Counted from the stretch's first letter, positions 34,760-44,870 are shown. The stretch is DNA of 64,000 nucleotides from Rhodococcus sp. 06-235-1A (GCF_002258785.1 NZ_NOYI01000009.1:62001-126000), one strand, 5' to 3'. Notes: generated by a model not told the origin, from the sequence alone. A program made the numbers and translations.

Positions 34760-36888
34760 GTTTTTCCGTCCTTCGCCGTGACGGTGTCATGGTGATCCTC
34801 GGCCCGTCGTCCACCGCCGTTCCGGCTGTGCTGCACTGGGGTACCGATCTGGGCGAGCTGTCCGAGAACGACCTCACCGAGCTACGAAGGGCCGCAATCC
34901 CCGCTGTCCCGCACTCGAGTGTGGATGTACCCCGGTGGCTCACCCTCGCACCCGGCGGCGACGACGCCTGGCAGGGAACACCGGCTCTGGCATTGCACCG
35001 CTCCGGCACCGTGCAGTACCCCCGCTGGGCGGACGTGCAGATTGCCTCTACCGAATTCGGTTGTGTTGTAGACGCTTCCGATGGTGAGTTGGGTATCTCG
35101 TGGTCGATCGAGTTGTCGCTCGAGGTCGGTGGATCACTGCGTGTTCGCCAGAACGTGCGAAACGTCTCCGGCGGACCCTTGACCGTCGACGGCGTCGTGA
35201 CGCTGATGCCGTTGCCGGACACTGCAACCGAACTACTCGACCTGACGGGACGGCATTGCCGCGAACGTACCCCGCAGCGACGACGGTTCGATCACGGCTC
35301 GACCGTGCGCGCCTCACGCCGCGGACGCACCGGGCACGACGCCACCCTGGTTCTCACCGCAGGTAGTGAAGGCTTCGGCTTTCGTAGCGGCGAGGTGTGG
35401 GGTGCGCATGTCGCCTGGAGCGGCGATCACCTGCATCTGGCCGAGCGGCTTCCCGAGCGGGCCGGTCAGGCCTCCGGTGTGCTGGGTGGCGGTGAACTGC
35501 TCGCGCCCGGTGAGGTGGTACTGGAGACCGGGGAAACCTACTCCACGCCCTGGGTGCATTTCATGTATTCTGCTGCAGGACTGGATGGTTCGGCGCAGTC
35601 GCTGCACCGATGGATGCGATCCCGACCCGCACATCCCACCTCGCCTCGACCGGTGGTGTTGAACGTCTGGGAAGGCGTCTACTTCGACCACGATCTCGCA
35701 CGGCTTCGCGGCATCGCGGACGTCGCCGCGCGTGTGGGCGTCGAACGATTCGTTCTCGACGACGGCTGGTTCCGCCACCGGCGAGACGATCGAGCGGGCC
35801 TCGGCGACTGGCAGGTGGACGAGGGCGTCTGGCCCGACGGGCTGGCCCCGCTGTTCGATCACGTCCGCGCGCTCGGCATGAGCCCTGGCCTGTGGTTCGA
35901 GCCCGAGATGGTGAATCTCGACTCCGATATTGCTCGGGCGCATCCGGACTGGCTGCTGGCGGCGCCGGGGCGGATCCCGCTGGAGTGGCGTCATCAGCAC
36001 GTGCTGGATCTGACCCGCGGCGAGGTGTTCGACTACCTGCTCACCTCGATCGATGCGGTACTCACCACCGAGCGGCCGGACTACGTGAAGTGGGACCACA
36101 ACCGAGACCTGATGCTGGCGGTCGACTCCGACGGACGCGCTGCGGTGCATGCCCAGACATCGGCGTTCTATCGGTTGTTGGACGCGTTGCGTTCCCGGCA
36201 TCCCCGCGTCGAATTCGAGTCCTGCGCATCCGGCGGGGCGCGCGTCGACCTCGAGGTACTCGAACACACCGACCGGGTATGGGCGTCCGACACCAACGAT
36301 CCGCTCGAACGCCAACGCCTGCAACGGTGGACGACGCAGCTGTTGCCGCCGGAGCTGATCGGCTCGCACGTCGGGCCCCAGATCGCACATACGTCGGGCC
36401 GGTGGTCCACTCTTCAGTTCCGTTGCTTGACATCACTGTTCGGTCATGCGGGGTTGGAGATGGATGTCACCGAGCTCTCGTCCGAGGACCACGAGTACCT
36501 GGCAGCGTGGACCGGCTTGTACAAGGAATTGCGCGGCCTGCTCCACACCGGAGACGTGGTACGCGCCGACCATCCCGACCCGAGCGTCTGGGTGCACGGC
36601 GTCGTGGCAGCGGACTGCTCGGAGGCCGCGTATTCGATAGTGCGGATGGATACCTCGGCCGAGGACCGCACCGATCGAGTCCGACTTCCCGGCCTCGATC
36701 CGACCGTGCGCTACCGCGTCGAATTCGTTCATGCACTGAGTGATTCCGGCAACGGGATCGAGCTACCACCGTGGATCGCCGACGGCGGAGTGGTCGAGCT
36801 GTCGGGGTCGATGTTGGCTTGGGCAGGTGTGGCACTACCGGTGCTGTACCCGCAGACCGGGGTGTTGCTCAGGGTGCGGGCCGTCTGA
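34756..36888 (+). CDS. alpha-galactosidase, glycoside hydrolase family 36
   Basis: A 710-aa GH36 enzyme hydrolysing alpha-galactosides such as melibiose or raffinose. It has an N-terminal beta-supersandwich (~1-290), a TIM barrel with FVLDDGWFRHRRDD and PGLWFEPEMV, nucleophile Asp447 (YVKWDHNRDL), acid/base Asp512 (WASDTNDPLER) and a C-terminal beta domain. No signal peptide, so it acts in the cytoplasm after import. Coupled to the permease gene through the GTGA overlap. Its stop lies 6 nt from that of the convergent reverse transcriptase. Confidence 0.93.
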   Translation: MSFSVLRRDGVMVILGPSSTAVPAVLHWGTDLGELSENDLTELRRAAIPAVPHSSVDVPRWLTLAPGGDDAWQGTPALALHRSGTVQYPRWADVQIASTEFGCVVDASDGELGISWSIELSLEVGGSLRVRQNVRNVSGGPLTVDGVVTLMPLPDTATELLDLTGRHCRERTPQRRRFDHGSTVRASRRGRTGHDATLVLTAGSEGFGFRSGEVWGAHVAWSGDHLHLAERLPERAGQASGVLGGGELLAPGEVVLETGETYSTPWVHFMYSAAGLDGSAQSLHRWMRSRPAHPTSPRPVVLNVWEGVYFDHDLARLRGIADVAARVGVERFVLDDGWFRHRRDDRAGLGDWQVDEGVWPDGLAPLFDHVRALGMSPGLWFEPEMVNLDSDIARAHPDWLLAAPGRIPLEWRHQHVLDLTRGEVFDYLLTSIDAVLTTERPDYVKWDHNRDLMLAVDSDGRAAVHAQTSAFYRLLDALRSRHPRVEFESCASGGARVDLEVLEHTDRVWASDTNDPLERQRLQRWTTQLLPPELIGSHVGPQIAHTSGRWSTLQFRCLTSLFGHAGLEMDVTELSSEDHEYLAAWTGLYKELRGLLHTGDVVRADHPDPSVWVHGVVAADCSEAAYSIVRMDTSAEDRTDRVRLPGLDPTVRYRVEFVHALSDSGNGIELPPWIADGGVVELSGSMLAWAGVALPVLYPQTGVLLRVRAV

Positions 36889-36894
36889 GGCTGC

Positions 36895-38154
36895 TCAATC
36901 CCAGTTCACCTGCGACGCCATGCTCAGTAGCTTCGCTCGACGCGTTTCGTTCGTCTCGCCGATTCGGGCGATGCGTCCGTATACATGAGCTCGGAAGTCG
37001 TTGAGGCCGTTGTGATTCTGCGCAGCGGGTCCGGTGGAGAGACAATTGTGCAACAGTGCCCTGAGAGAGTCGTACTCCTCTCGGGGCACTGCAGGCCACG
37101 AGTTGACGACGAGCCCGGTGAGCTGCTGTCGCTGATGAGCGCGCCTGACCCTGGTCTTGTCGGGATGAATCGTGAATCCTTCGTCGTGAGCGATCTGGGA
37201 GATCAGCCACAGCAGTCGGTCGACATCGAGGTCTGCACCACCGGAGAACGCCAGATCGTCGGCGTATCGGCTGTAGCGGGCACCTACGGATCGGGCCAGA
37301 CCGGTGGCTCGGATATCGAGTTGTCGCGCAGCCAGATTCGCCAAGGCGGGTGACGTGGGGGCGCCCTGCGGCAGATGTGTGGCACGAAGCCTGGCAGCGG
37401 TAGGACGATCCATTCCGGTCAGTTCGGATGCCGGGGTGACCGTCGTGCAGAGGGCTGCGAGAGTCTTCGCAACCGTCCGCGGATAGCCCACGGCCTCGAA
37501 GATCGCGGCCACTCTGTCGAACCCGATGGACGGGAAGAAGCGTCGGAGATCCACCGAGATGACCACGTCGCGTTCGGAATGCGGTATCGCGAACGTCCGG
37601 GGGCTGCGTGCCTTCCGGAAGCCGTGTGCGGCCGGGTGAGCAGGGATTCGATCGAGGATGCGCCGCAGTATCTTTCGTTGGATCTCACGCAAACGCGGTT
37701 TCGGCACCTCCAGCAATCTGATGCCCTGACGCTTGTCGAGTCGCGCAGATCGATAGTGCTGCAGCGGGAACGGCGCGGTGCGCAGCCTGCCCTGCAGATC
37801 GGCGAACCATTCGATTTCCGAGATCGTCAAGTCCAGCGACCGCGCCAATTGGCCGGTGGTCTCGTACCGAGGTACCTCGAATCGCCAGGGTTTGTCTCCG
37901 CTGAGCTTCGCGGGTCGCTGCGAGGACACCGAGGGCTCCGCGATGAACGGGAGATCGCGCAGCAGAACGAAGATCGACGCCTCACCGAAGGGCGGGCCGG
38001 GATACAGATTGATGATGCGATCCGCCAACCACGACGCCTTGGCGGGCACGAGACGTGCGAACGCCACCTCCAGCCCCGAGCGCGTCCATTCGGCATCGGC
38101 GGCCAACCGCGCCAGAGTCGCGGCCGCCTGTGGGGTCAATTCGCGTTCGGTCAC
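36895..38154 (-). CDS. retron-type reverse transcriptase
   Basis: A 419-aa reverse transcriptase. Fingers/palm motifs in order are EVPKPRLREIQRKILRRIL (about 149-167), AHGFRKARS (176-184), FAIPH (188-192, a degenerate NAxxH), VDLRRFFPSI (201-210), LPQGAPTSP (261-269), catalytic YADD (297-300) and LTGLVVN (345-351, the retron VTG motif), then a thumb (RALLHNC, FRAHVYGRIA). Residues 1-95 are an extra helical N-terminal region absent from short retron RTs of ~320 aa. No maturase or DGR features are seen. The GTG start is preceded by a structured region that could be the msr-msd RNA. No effector gene is adjacent. Confidence 0.88.
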   Translation of the reverse strand: MTERELTPQAAATLARLAADAEWTRSGLEVAFARLVPAKASWLADRIINLYPGPPFGEASIFVLLRDLPFIAEPSVSSQRPAKLSGDKPWRFEVPRYETTGQLARSLDLTISEIEWFADLQGRLRTAPFPLQHYRSARLDKRQGIRLLEVPKPRLREIQRKILRRILDRIPAHPAAHGFRKARSPRTFAIPHSERDVVISVDLRRFFPSIGFDRVAAIFEAVGYPRTVAKTLAALCTTVTPASELTGMDRPTAARLRATHLPQGAPTSPALANLAARQLDIRATGLARSVGARYSRYADDLAFSGGADLDVDRLLWLISQIAHDEGFTIHPDKTRVRRAHQRQQLTGLVVNSWPAVPREEYDSLRALLHNCLSTGPAAQNHNGLNDFRAHVYGRIARIGETNETRRAKLLSMASQVNWD

Positions 38155-38172
38155 AGGCGGCTACCGATCGAG

Positions 38173-38713
<541 letters not shown>

Positions 38714-38715
38714 TC

Positions 38716-38727
38716 ACCCCCAGGGGT
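38716..38727. promoter_or_regulatory. candidate DUF156-repressor operator
   Basis: ACCCC-CA-GGGGT dyad, 36 bp upstream of the repressor ATG, has the C-run/G-run symmetry of CsoR/CstR operators. Position suggests autoregulation. Confidence 0.5.
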
Positions 38728-38747
38728 AGTGGCGGTCGTGGGCAGTC

Positions 38748-41159
38748 TCAGCCGCCCGAGACTCCGGTCCGCGCTCGAAGTCCGCGTCGAACCACCACAG
38801 CGGTGGCCGCCGTGGCGAGAACCAGGCATCCCCCAACCACCTCGAGCACTGTCGACCACTCGATGTGCAGGCCCACCTCGGTTTCCGTCACCTGTGACAG
38901 GCCGGCGGCCATGGCCAACAGTGGAGGTACGGTGACGATCAGACCGAGCGCAGCGCCGATCAGAACAACCGCAGCAGTCTCGCCGACGGCCGTCGACATC
39001 AGCTGTCGGTCGGTGCCACCGGACAGCTTCAGCACAACGGTGTCGGGCCTGCGTCGATGCGCCGACATCGCCATGCTGTTGACCACCGCAAGCCCGCTGT
39101 AACCGACGGCCATCGTGATAAGCACGGCTGCAAGCCAATTGGTGAGGCGTGCGTCGACCATATAGTCGTCCAACGCGAAACTGTAGGCGTCCTCGACCCT
39201 GGCACCTGCGGTCAGGTGTGTCGGTGCGCGGTCGGCCGGGACGAACACGGCGTCGGTCAAGGCCGACGGATCATGCTCGCGTACCAGGTCTCGGGGCAGC
39301 ACGAACTGTCCACGAGCGGGGTCGAGCGGGAGCACCTGCGACACCACCACGCTCTCGGATCGCCCGTCTGCGAATGTCACCGACATCGTCTCGCCGCCCT
39401 GCACAGCGAGCAGGCTCGCGGTCGACTCGTCCAGTACTGCCGTACCCGGGGCGGCGTACCGCTCGTCGAGGCTGCCCACGGCGTCGACGACGGTGACGCC
39501 GCCCTGCGCTCCAGGAACGAACACACGGGTAGGTAGTCCAGCGCGAGTTCCTATGGGTCCGGCACCTGTTTCGGCGACCACCTGATCACTCAGACCCGCG
39601 GTTCCATCGGGTGTCACGAGCGCAAGGCCGTGCAATTGCTCGGCCTGCTCGGCCGGGTACGCGGCGGCCATGGTCTGCACAATTCCGCTCAGCAACACCG
39701 CGAAGCCGACGGCAGCGATGACGGGCGCGGCCGTAGCGGCCGCACGCCTAGTCCCCGTGCTCAATTCTGCCCTGACGAGCATCGTTGCCGCCGACGAAGA
39801 TCGACTCGCGAGCAGCCGAACGACCGTATCGGCGATCGGTCCGATCACCACCGGTGCGAGCAACGCCGCAGCGAGGATCAGCAGCATGGCTGCACCGACG
39901 GCAACGTTGACTCTGCTGTCCGTTGCCGCGGTGGCTGTCAGAACCGTCGCACCCAGACCACCGGTGAGCGCGACGAGTGCAGCGATCCAGCGCAGTGGCG
40001 TCATCGGACGTCGTTCCACAGCGGCCTCGAGCAGTGCCTCCATCGGAGCGACTCGGGTCGCCGATCCAGCGGCCGCCCACGCACCGATCACCGCCACGCA
40101 GACTCCGACTCCCACGGCCACCAGCAAGGGCCACGCCGAGATCTGGAGACGGAAGTGCGGTGGTTGGACGTCGAGGTTCAACAGCAGTATCCGCAGGGCG
40201 GGAGCTGCCACTGTGCCGATGGCAGCACCGACCAGACCACCGATGAGACCGATTGCGGCGGCCTCACCGAGCACCATGCACCGAACTTGCCCCGTTGCAG
40301 CACCGACGATCCGAAGCAGGCCCATCTCCCGTCGGCGTTCGGCCGTGGTGAGCGCGAAAGTCGATCCGACGACGAAAATCGTCGTGAACAGGCCGATCGT
40401 GGACATCGCGATGATGAGCTGGTTGCCCAGATTTCGCCTGTGTGAGACGAATTCGGGCTCCAACGCGGCGCGATCGGCACCGGTGGCAACCCGACCTCGA
40501 TCACCGAGTCGTTCTGCGGCCGCCCTCGCGAGTTCGTCGATGCCTGCATCGAGGGACGCTACGATGCCGATCGCTCGAACACCGGGATCGAGCTGGGCCG
40601 CAACACCGTCCGTGAAGTAGATTGCCGGGCCGTCCAGTGTTCCCGACACCGTGAAACTCGTTGCTCCCGCTGCGAGGTTGATCGAGACCGAGTCGCCGGC
40701 CGTGAGGCCGAGGGAACTCGGGACAACGACATCATCGGATCGTGCCGGTGCTGCACCTGATATCAACCGATAGGGCGTCAACTGCGCACTCGACCAACCG
40801 TGCCCGGCGTCCTGTGCTCCCTCGTCCTCGACCGGCACGCCGTCGATGAAAGGCTGTGCATAGAACGACCTGTCCGTGACGACAGCCTCCGCTCCTGGCA
40901 CTGCGCTGAGATCGGCAGCAATCTGTCGGGCTCGGTTCGCGCTCCACGGAACGAAGTCCGCCGTGTTGCCGAATTCGTTGTCGGCTTGCATGGGCAGAAC
41001 GAGTACTGCAGCACCCTCCAGCCGCGGCTGCACCACCGGCCGGGAGGAGTCGTAGACGATGAGCGTCGCACTGATCACCGCGACTCCGAAGGTCGTGGCC
41101 AGCAACGCAGCCAGGAAGCTTCTCCACTGCGTGCGGAGGTTCGCCGCTGCGAGCATCAC
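38748..41159 (-). CDS. ABC transporter permease, FtsX/MacB-like
   Basis: An 803-aa membrane protein with an N-terminal helix, a large external domain (about 45-245), a first FtsX core of three to four helices (about 255-375), a second set near 400-500, another external domain and a C-terminal FtsX core (about 680-795). This double-FtsX layout is typical of actinobacterial exporters of lipoproteins or peptides, or of antibiotic-resistance pumps. Its ATG overlaps the ATPase stop, so the two form one complex. Substrate unknown. Confidence 0.85.
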   Translation of the reverse strand: MMLAAANLRTQWRSFLAALLATTFGVAVISATLIVYDSSRPVVQPRLEGAAVLVLPMQADNEFGNTADFVPWSANRARQIAADLSAVPGAEAVVTDRSFYAQPFIDGVPVEDEGAQDAGHGWSSAQLTPYRLISGAAPARSDDVVVPSSLGLTAGDSVSINLAAGATSFTVSGTLDGPAIYFTDGVAAQLDPGVRAIGIVASLDAGIDELARAAAERLGDRGRVATGADRAALEPEFVSHRRNLGNQLIIAMSTIGLFTTIFVVGSTFALTTAERRREMGLLRIVGAATGQVRCMVLGEAAAIGLIGGLVGAAIGTVAAPALRILLLNLDVQPPHFRLQISAWPLLVAVGVGVCVAVIGAWAAAGSATRVAPMEALLEAAVERRPMTPLRWIAALVALTGGLGATVLTATAATDSRVNVAVGAAMLLILAAALLAPVVIGPIADTVVRLLASRSSSAATMLVRAELSTGTRRAAATAAPVIAAVGFAVLLSGIVQTMAAAYPAEQAEQLHGLALVTPDGTAGLSDQVVAETGAGPIGTRAGLPTRVFVPGAQGGVTVVDAVGSLDERYAAPGTAVLDESTASLLAVQGGETMSVTFADGRSESVVVSQVLPLDPARGQFVLPRDLVREHDPSALTDAVFVPADRAPTHLTAGARVEDAYSFALDDYMVDARLTNWLAAVLITMAVGYSGLAVVNSMAMSAHRRRPDTVVLKLSGGTDRQLMSTAVGETAAVVLIGAALGLIVTVPPLLAMAAGLSQVTETEVGLHIEWSTVLEVVGGCLVLATAATAVVVRRGLRARTGVSGG

Positions 41160-41908
41160 GATTCCAGTCCGGCCATCCGTGCCGCGATCAGGGCGGAGTT
41201 GTCCGGCCGTCCGCGTTCGATCTCCAGCGAGTCGACGATTCGGCCGTCTTCGAGAAAGATCGCTGCGTCGGCGTAGGAGGCCGCGAGTGGATCGTGCGTG
41301 ACCATCAACGTGGTCTGCTCATGATCGTCGACGAGCGTACGCAACAGGGACAGAACATCTTTGGACGCACGAGAGTCCAGCGCACCGGTCGGCTCGTCCG
41401 CGAACAGAACGTCCGGCCGAGTGATGAGCGCGCGCGCCAAGGCGACGCGTTGCTGCTGACCGCCCGATAGTTCCGCGGGACGATGCGACGCGCGATCCGC
41501 GAGCCCCACCGCTGCCAGCGCTGCTGCGATCTCGCGCGCCGGTACCCGACGCCCGGCGAACCGCGCAGGTAGCTCGACATTCTGCGAGGCAGTCAACGAA
41601 CCCACCAGATTGAACGCTTGAAAGACGAAACCCACGTGACGGCGGCGCAATTCGGTGCGTGCCGTCTCGTCCAATCGAGCGATGTCGGAGCCCGCAATAG
41701 TGACGGTGCCACCGGTCGGGCGTTCGAGACCTGCGGCGCAGTGCAGCAAAGTCGACTTACCCGAGCCCGACGGGCCCATGATCGCCGTGAAACTGCCCCG
41801 CCCGAAGTCCATCGACACCCCGTCGAGAGCGGTCACCGCACGCTGCCCCTCGCCGTGCACCTTCCGTACCCCGTCGAGTCGAACCGCAACTGCACTGTTT
41901 CGAATCAT
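41156..41908 (-). CDS. ABC transporter ATPase, LolD/MacB-like
   Basis: A 250-aa ATPase with Walker A GPSGSGKST (about 42-50), signature LSGGQQQRVALARAL, Walker B VLFADEPTGALD and the LolD-type segment HVGFVFQAFNLVGSLTA. It partners the FtsX permease downstream. The ATG at 41908 starts at the conserved N-terminal strand; the frame continues upstream without support. The 260-nt region to the divergent lipoprotein gene contains part of a dispersed dyad repeat. Confidence 0.88.
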   Translation of the reverse strand: MIRNSAVAVRLDGVRKVHGEGQRAVTALDGVSMDFGRGSFTAIMGPSGSGKSTLLHCAAGLERPTGGTVTIAGSDIARLDETARTELRRRHVGFVFQAFNLVGSLTASQNVELPARFAGRRVPAREIAAALAAVGLADRASHRPAELSGGQQQRVALARALITRPDVLFADEPTGALDSRASKDVLSLLRTLVDDHEQTTLMVTHDPLAASYADAAIFLEDGRIVDSLEIERGRPDNSALIAARMAGLES

Positions 41909-42021
41909 GCAGTCATCGAACCTTTTGCGTCGACACCACACAGTGACGCACGCACTACCCAATATTCGGGGGCCAGCCCTACCGTCCACGACGCGCGAGG
42001 TACCTACGATGGCGGCACTGC

Positions 42022-42089
42022 GATCCACGCCCGGGATTGTCAAGGAAGCCCCGTCGGCGGTGCGTGGATCCCCACGAAGGGCGTGAATC
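42022..42089. repeat. dyad repeat element, copy 1
   Basis: GATCCACGC (42022-42030) and GCGTGGATC (42062-42070) form a perfect 9-bp inverted repeat. The right part, 42057-42089 (GGCGGTG, GGATCCCC, CGAAGGGCGTGAATC), closely matches 43704-43735, with a 3-nt gap. Confidence 0.55.
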
Positions 42090-42168
42090 CCAGCTCGACC
42101 GTCCCGGGAACCGATGACAGCTGGCCTGCGTCCAAGGAGATGGGACTTTCGCGAGAACAGGTGAGGCA

Positions 42169-42717
42169 ATGCGTGGAGCACGTCGATGGATGCCGGCAGC
42201 ATTGGTGCTTGTGCTGCTCACTGGCTGCTCAGGCGCCACTGCAGGTCAGGCGTCACCCGGGGTCCAGACCACCACCGCCGCGGCACCAGCTACGCCATGG
42301 GATCCCTGCACCATCCCCGACGAGGCCATCGAGCGAGCGGGATTGAACGTCGCCACCAAGGAGTCGGGAGTGTTCGGCCGGGATCAAAACGGATTCAAGA
42401 TCTGTGGCTGGGAGAGCCAGCCATCGGATAGCAAGTACTACTTCTCGATATTCGTCGGATTGGAAGGTATCGACTACATCGACGATCCGAGCAAGTTCGA
42501 CCGACTCCAGTCCGTCCGAGTGGGAACACGCGACGCCACTCAATATCAGCAGGTCGGTGCAGATGCGTCCCTCAATTGTGGCGCTGCCTTCACTGCTGGG
42601 ACAGAACTGATCATGACGACATTGAACACGAGCGCATTGGTCGATCTCGTACCGTACGACCCTTGCACTGAACTCAGCGAACTCACCGCCAGCCTCGATT
42701 CCGAGCTACCCGACTAG
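42169..42717 (+). CDS. DUF3558-type lipoprotein
   Basis: A 182-aa lipoprotein with a signal peptide ending LLTG-Cys20. The mature domain begins PWDPCTIPDEAIERAGLN and contains FKICGWES and a late CTELSELTASL, matching the actinobacterial DUF3558 family; four Cys probably form two disulfides. The family's function is unknown. A 128-aa gene follows after 26 nt and is likely co-transcribed, a pairing common in Nocardiaceae as far as I recall. Confidence 0.8.
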   Translation: MRGARRWMPAALVLVLLTGCSGATAGQASPGVQTTTAAAPATPWDPCTIPDEAIERAGLNVATKESGVFGRDQNGFKICGWESQPSDSKYYFSIFVGLEGIDYIDDPSKFDRLQSVRVGTRDATQYQQVGADASLNCGAAFTAGTELIMTTLNTSALVDLVPYDPCTELSELTASLDSELPD

Positions 42718-42743
42718 ACCTGCAATCCGAGGATGTTCAGACT

Positions 42744-43130
42744 ATGACCGACGCCGATCCGAACCTCATCGCCCACTGGCAGGGCCTCAACGCTCAAGCG
42801 GAAGCCGGGATGATCACCATTCCAGCCGATGTGGCCGCGAAATGCGACGCCGCTTGCGTCACTTACCTCGAGCATCTCGACAAGATGAAGATCGACGCGA
42901 AAAAGCTGGCCGTAGTCGCTTCCTGGGGTGACTTACCGTCCGCGCAGGCGCTACGTGACAAGTTCCTCGCGAAAGCCACCGGCACCGATCGCTCTCTCGA
43001 CGTGATTCTTCAGCAGCACATCGACGTTATCGAGTCGATGCGGATGCTCTTTCGGCGCTACTTCCACGAGACCGAGGCTGCCGACACCCAGACGTCTGCG
43101 AACATCACCGCACTCACTCCGGGAAGCTAG
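42744..43130 (+). CDS. hypothetical helical protein downstream of DUF3558 lipoprotein
   Basis: A 128-aa mostly alpha-helical protein without signal peptide. Features are an N-terminal HWQGLNAQAEAG, two Cys close together (AKCDAACVTYLEHLDKM) and a long C-terminal helix (VILQQHIDVIESMRMLFRRYFHETE). The size and helical hairpin recall WXG100/ESX-like substrates, but the W-x-G motif is not clear, so this is only a possibility. GAGGA precedes the ATG. It converges with an acetyltransferase gene, overlapping by 4 nt. Confidence 0.55.
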   Translation: MTDADPNLIAHWQGLNAQAEAGMITIPADVAAKCDAACVTYLEHLDKMKIDAKKLAVVASWGDLPSAQALRDKFLAKATGTDRSLDVILQQHIDVIESMRMLFRRYFHETEAADTQTSANITALTPGS

Positions 43131-43642
43131 CACCGCAACGCTTTTCGATGGACTTCGACCTCGCGTTTGTCGTTGTCCAGTCGCCGTTCGACCGGCAGAT
43201 AGCCGTGTGAACGCCACCATCCGATGCTCTCGACCATGCTCACCATCGGACCCACGAACACATGGGTACACCCCTGTGCCGCAAGAATGCGCTCGAGCTG
43301 CGCCAGCACGGGATTCGCCACACGATCGTGGCCCTCGTCGGCGTCGACGATCAGACTCCCCACCCACGGTTGACCTTCGCGGGGATGCGGAACCAGCAAC
43401 GTCACCACTCCCACCATTCGTTCTGCGACACGAATCGCCAAACAATGCGAATTCTCCATCACCGTGTTGTGCCACAAGAACTTCTCGACATCCTCCGTGG
43501 TGAATGCGGTGACACCGGTGTGCAACGTACTCGCGTCGAGGAACTCGGGGTTGCTGTTGAACACCGCCAGGAAGTCCTCAGGACCATCGCCGCCCTCTAC
43601 CTCGCGGACCGTATACGAACCCGCGTCGAATCCGATTTCCAT
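43127..43642 (-). CDS. GNAT family N-acetyltransferase
   Basis: A 171-aa acetyltransferase. The core shows LAIRVAERMVGVVTLLVPHP, GSLIVDADEGHDRVANPVLAQLER in place of the usual glycine-rich loop, and VESIGWWRSHGYLPVERRL. The acetyl-CoA loop is weaker than in most members. The ATG at 43642 is chosen because TATCGT on the minus strand (43649-43654) lies 6 nt upstream. Substrate unknown. Confidence 0.65.
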   Translation of the reverse strand: MEIGFDAGSYTVREVEGGDGPEDFLAVFNSNPEFLDASTLHTGVTAFTTEDVEKFLWHNTVMENSHCLAIRVAERMVGVVTLLVPHPREGQPWVGSLIVDADEGHDRVANPVLAQLERILAAQGCTHVFVGPMVSMVESIGWWRSHGYLPVERRLDNDKREVEVHRKALRC

Positions 43643-43671
43643 CACGCCACGATAAGTCCACTACCCAATCC

Positions 43672-43735
43672 ACGCCCTTCATCGTCATTCACGCCCGCTC
43701 CAGGCGGTGTGAATCCCCGCGAAGGGCGTCAATCT
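43672..43735. repeat. dyad repeat element, copy 2
   Basis: Nested inverted repeats ACGCCCTTC (43672-43680) with GAAGGGCGT (43721-43729) and ATTCAC (43687-43692) with GTGAAT (43709-43714). The right part matches copy 1 at 42057-42089. It lies in the gap between divergent genes, so it is not a simple terminator. Confidence 0.6.
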
Positions 43736-43922
43736 CGGCATCGGGGCACTCACGTGACACCTGGTCCATAGATGCACATGACAGTTGTCAGCAGTTCGTC
43801 ATGACGGCGAAAACGACGTGCCATTTCGCGTTGACCTGCGCTTTCTCCGAGGTGAAGAGTCCGATGTGTCGCCGAAGTACACGACCGAAGACGCACTGAC
43901 GACAGAGCGAAGGGAATTGCAG

Positions 43923-44870
43923 ATGATCACGCAGAATTCGACTCGCACCGAGGCGGTGGGTACCGAGACAGCACTCGCGGTACACGCCACCGGTGTCCAC
44001 AAGTCGTTCAGCGACTCCACGGGCTCGAAGTTCCGCGCCGTTCGCGAGTTGAACCTCTCGATTCCCCGCGGGCAGGTTGTGGCGTTTCTCGGGCCTAACG
44101 GCGCAGGCAAGAGCACGACCATCGACATGATCCTCGGACTCACCGAACCGGACGGCGGCACCATCGAGGTGCTCGGCACCGACCCGCTGACCGCCGCGTC
44201 GACAGGACGCAGCGCAGCGGTACTGCAGTCCGGTGGACTGTTGCCGGACGTCACCGTCGGCGCACTGGTCGCGATGATGGGCTCGCTGTACATCGGGGCC
44301 GATCCTGCCGCCGCGATCGCACGCGCCGGACTCGGTGAACTGGTGAATCGACGCGTATCGAAATGCTCTGGTGGCGAACAGCAGAAGGTGCGGTTCGCTC
44401 TCGCGCTCCTGTCCGACCCCGAACTGCTGCTGCTCGACGAACCGACCGCCGGTATGGATGTCACTGCACGCAAGCACTTCTGGCAGGCGATGCACGCACA
44501 GGCAGCCAACGGCACCACCGTCATGTTCGCAACCCACTACCTCGAAGAGGCACAGGACTTCGCCGATCGCATCGTCGTCATCGTCGACGGAGCCCTCGTC
44601 GCCGACGGCACGGTTGCCCAGATCAAGGCCACCGTCTCAAATCGGACCGTCGACGCCAACCTGCCACGCTCCGAGGCCGAATTCGTTGCAGGGCAGACCG
44701 GCTCGCGGCTGCAGGAACTCGCCAACGGCCGGTTCCGCTTCGTGTGCACCGATACCGATCCCGTGGTGCGCGCACTGAGCACGTCGACCTCCGCGACAGA
44801 TATCGCGATCGTGTCGGCCTCACTCGACGAAGCGTTCTCCGCGCTGACCGACCGCACCCCCCAGAACTGA
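43923..44870 (+). CDS. ABC-2 type exporter ATPase
   Basis: A 315-aa ATPase with Walker A GPNGAGKSTT (about 57-66), a degenerate signature CSGGEQQKVRFALAL, Walker B LLLLDEPTAGMD and a C-terminal DrrA-like extension. It should drive the six-helix permease encoded 9 nt downstream. AAGGGA lies 7 nt before the ATG at 43923; the frame continues upstream to 43785. A small dyad TGACA-GT-TGTCA (43779-43790) lies in the promoter region. The following two-component genes probably control this exporter. Confidence 0.88.
   Translation: MITQNSTRTEAVGTETALAVHATGVHKSFSDSTGSKFRAVRELNLSIPRGQVVAFLGPNGAGKSTTIDMILGLTEPDGGTIEVLGTDPLTAASTGRSAAVLQSGGLLPDVTVGALVAMMGSLYIGADPAAAIARAGLGELVNRRVSKCSGGEQQKVRFALALLSDPELLLLDEPTAGMDVTARKHFWQAMHAQAANGTTVMFATHYLEEAQDFADRIVVIVDGALVADGTVAQIKATVSNRTVDANLPRSEAEFVAGQTGSRLQELANGRFRFVCTDTDPVVRALSTSTSATDIAIVSASLDEAFSALTDRTPQN

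Noticed and set aside
36895-38154. Group II intron maturase or diversity-generating retroelement RT
   Set aside because: No maturase or HNH domain, no intron domains V/VI, no template/variable repeats seen, and retron-type motifs are present.
43785-43922. N-terminal extension of the exporter ATPase from an upstream ATG
   Set aside because: The extension has no similarity to ATPases and a good ribosome site lies before the ATG at 43923.
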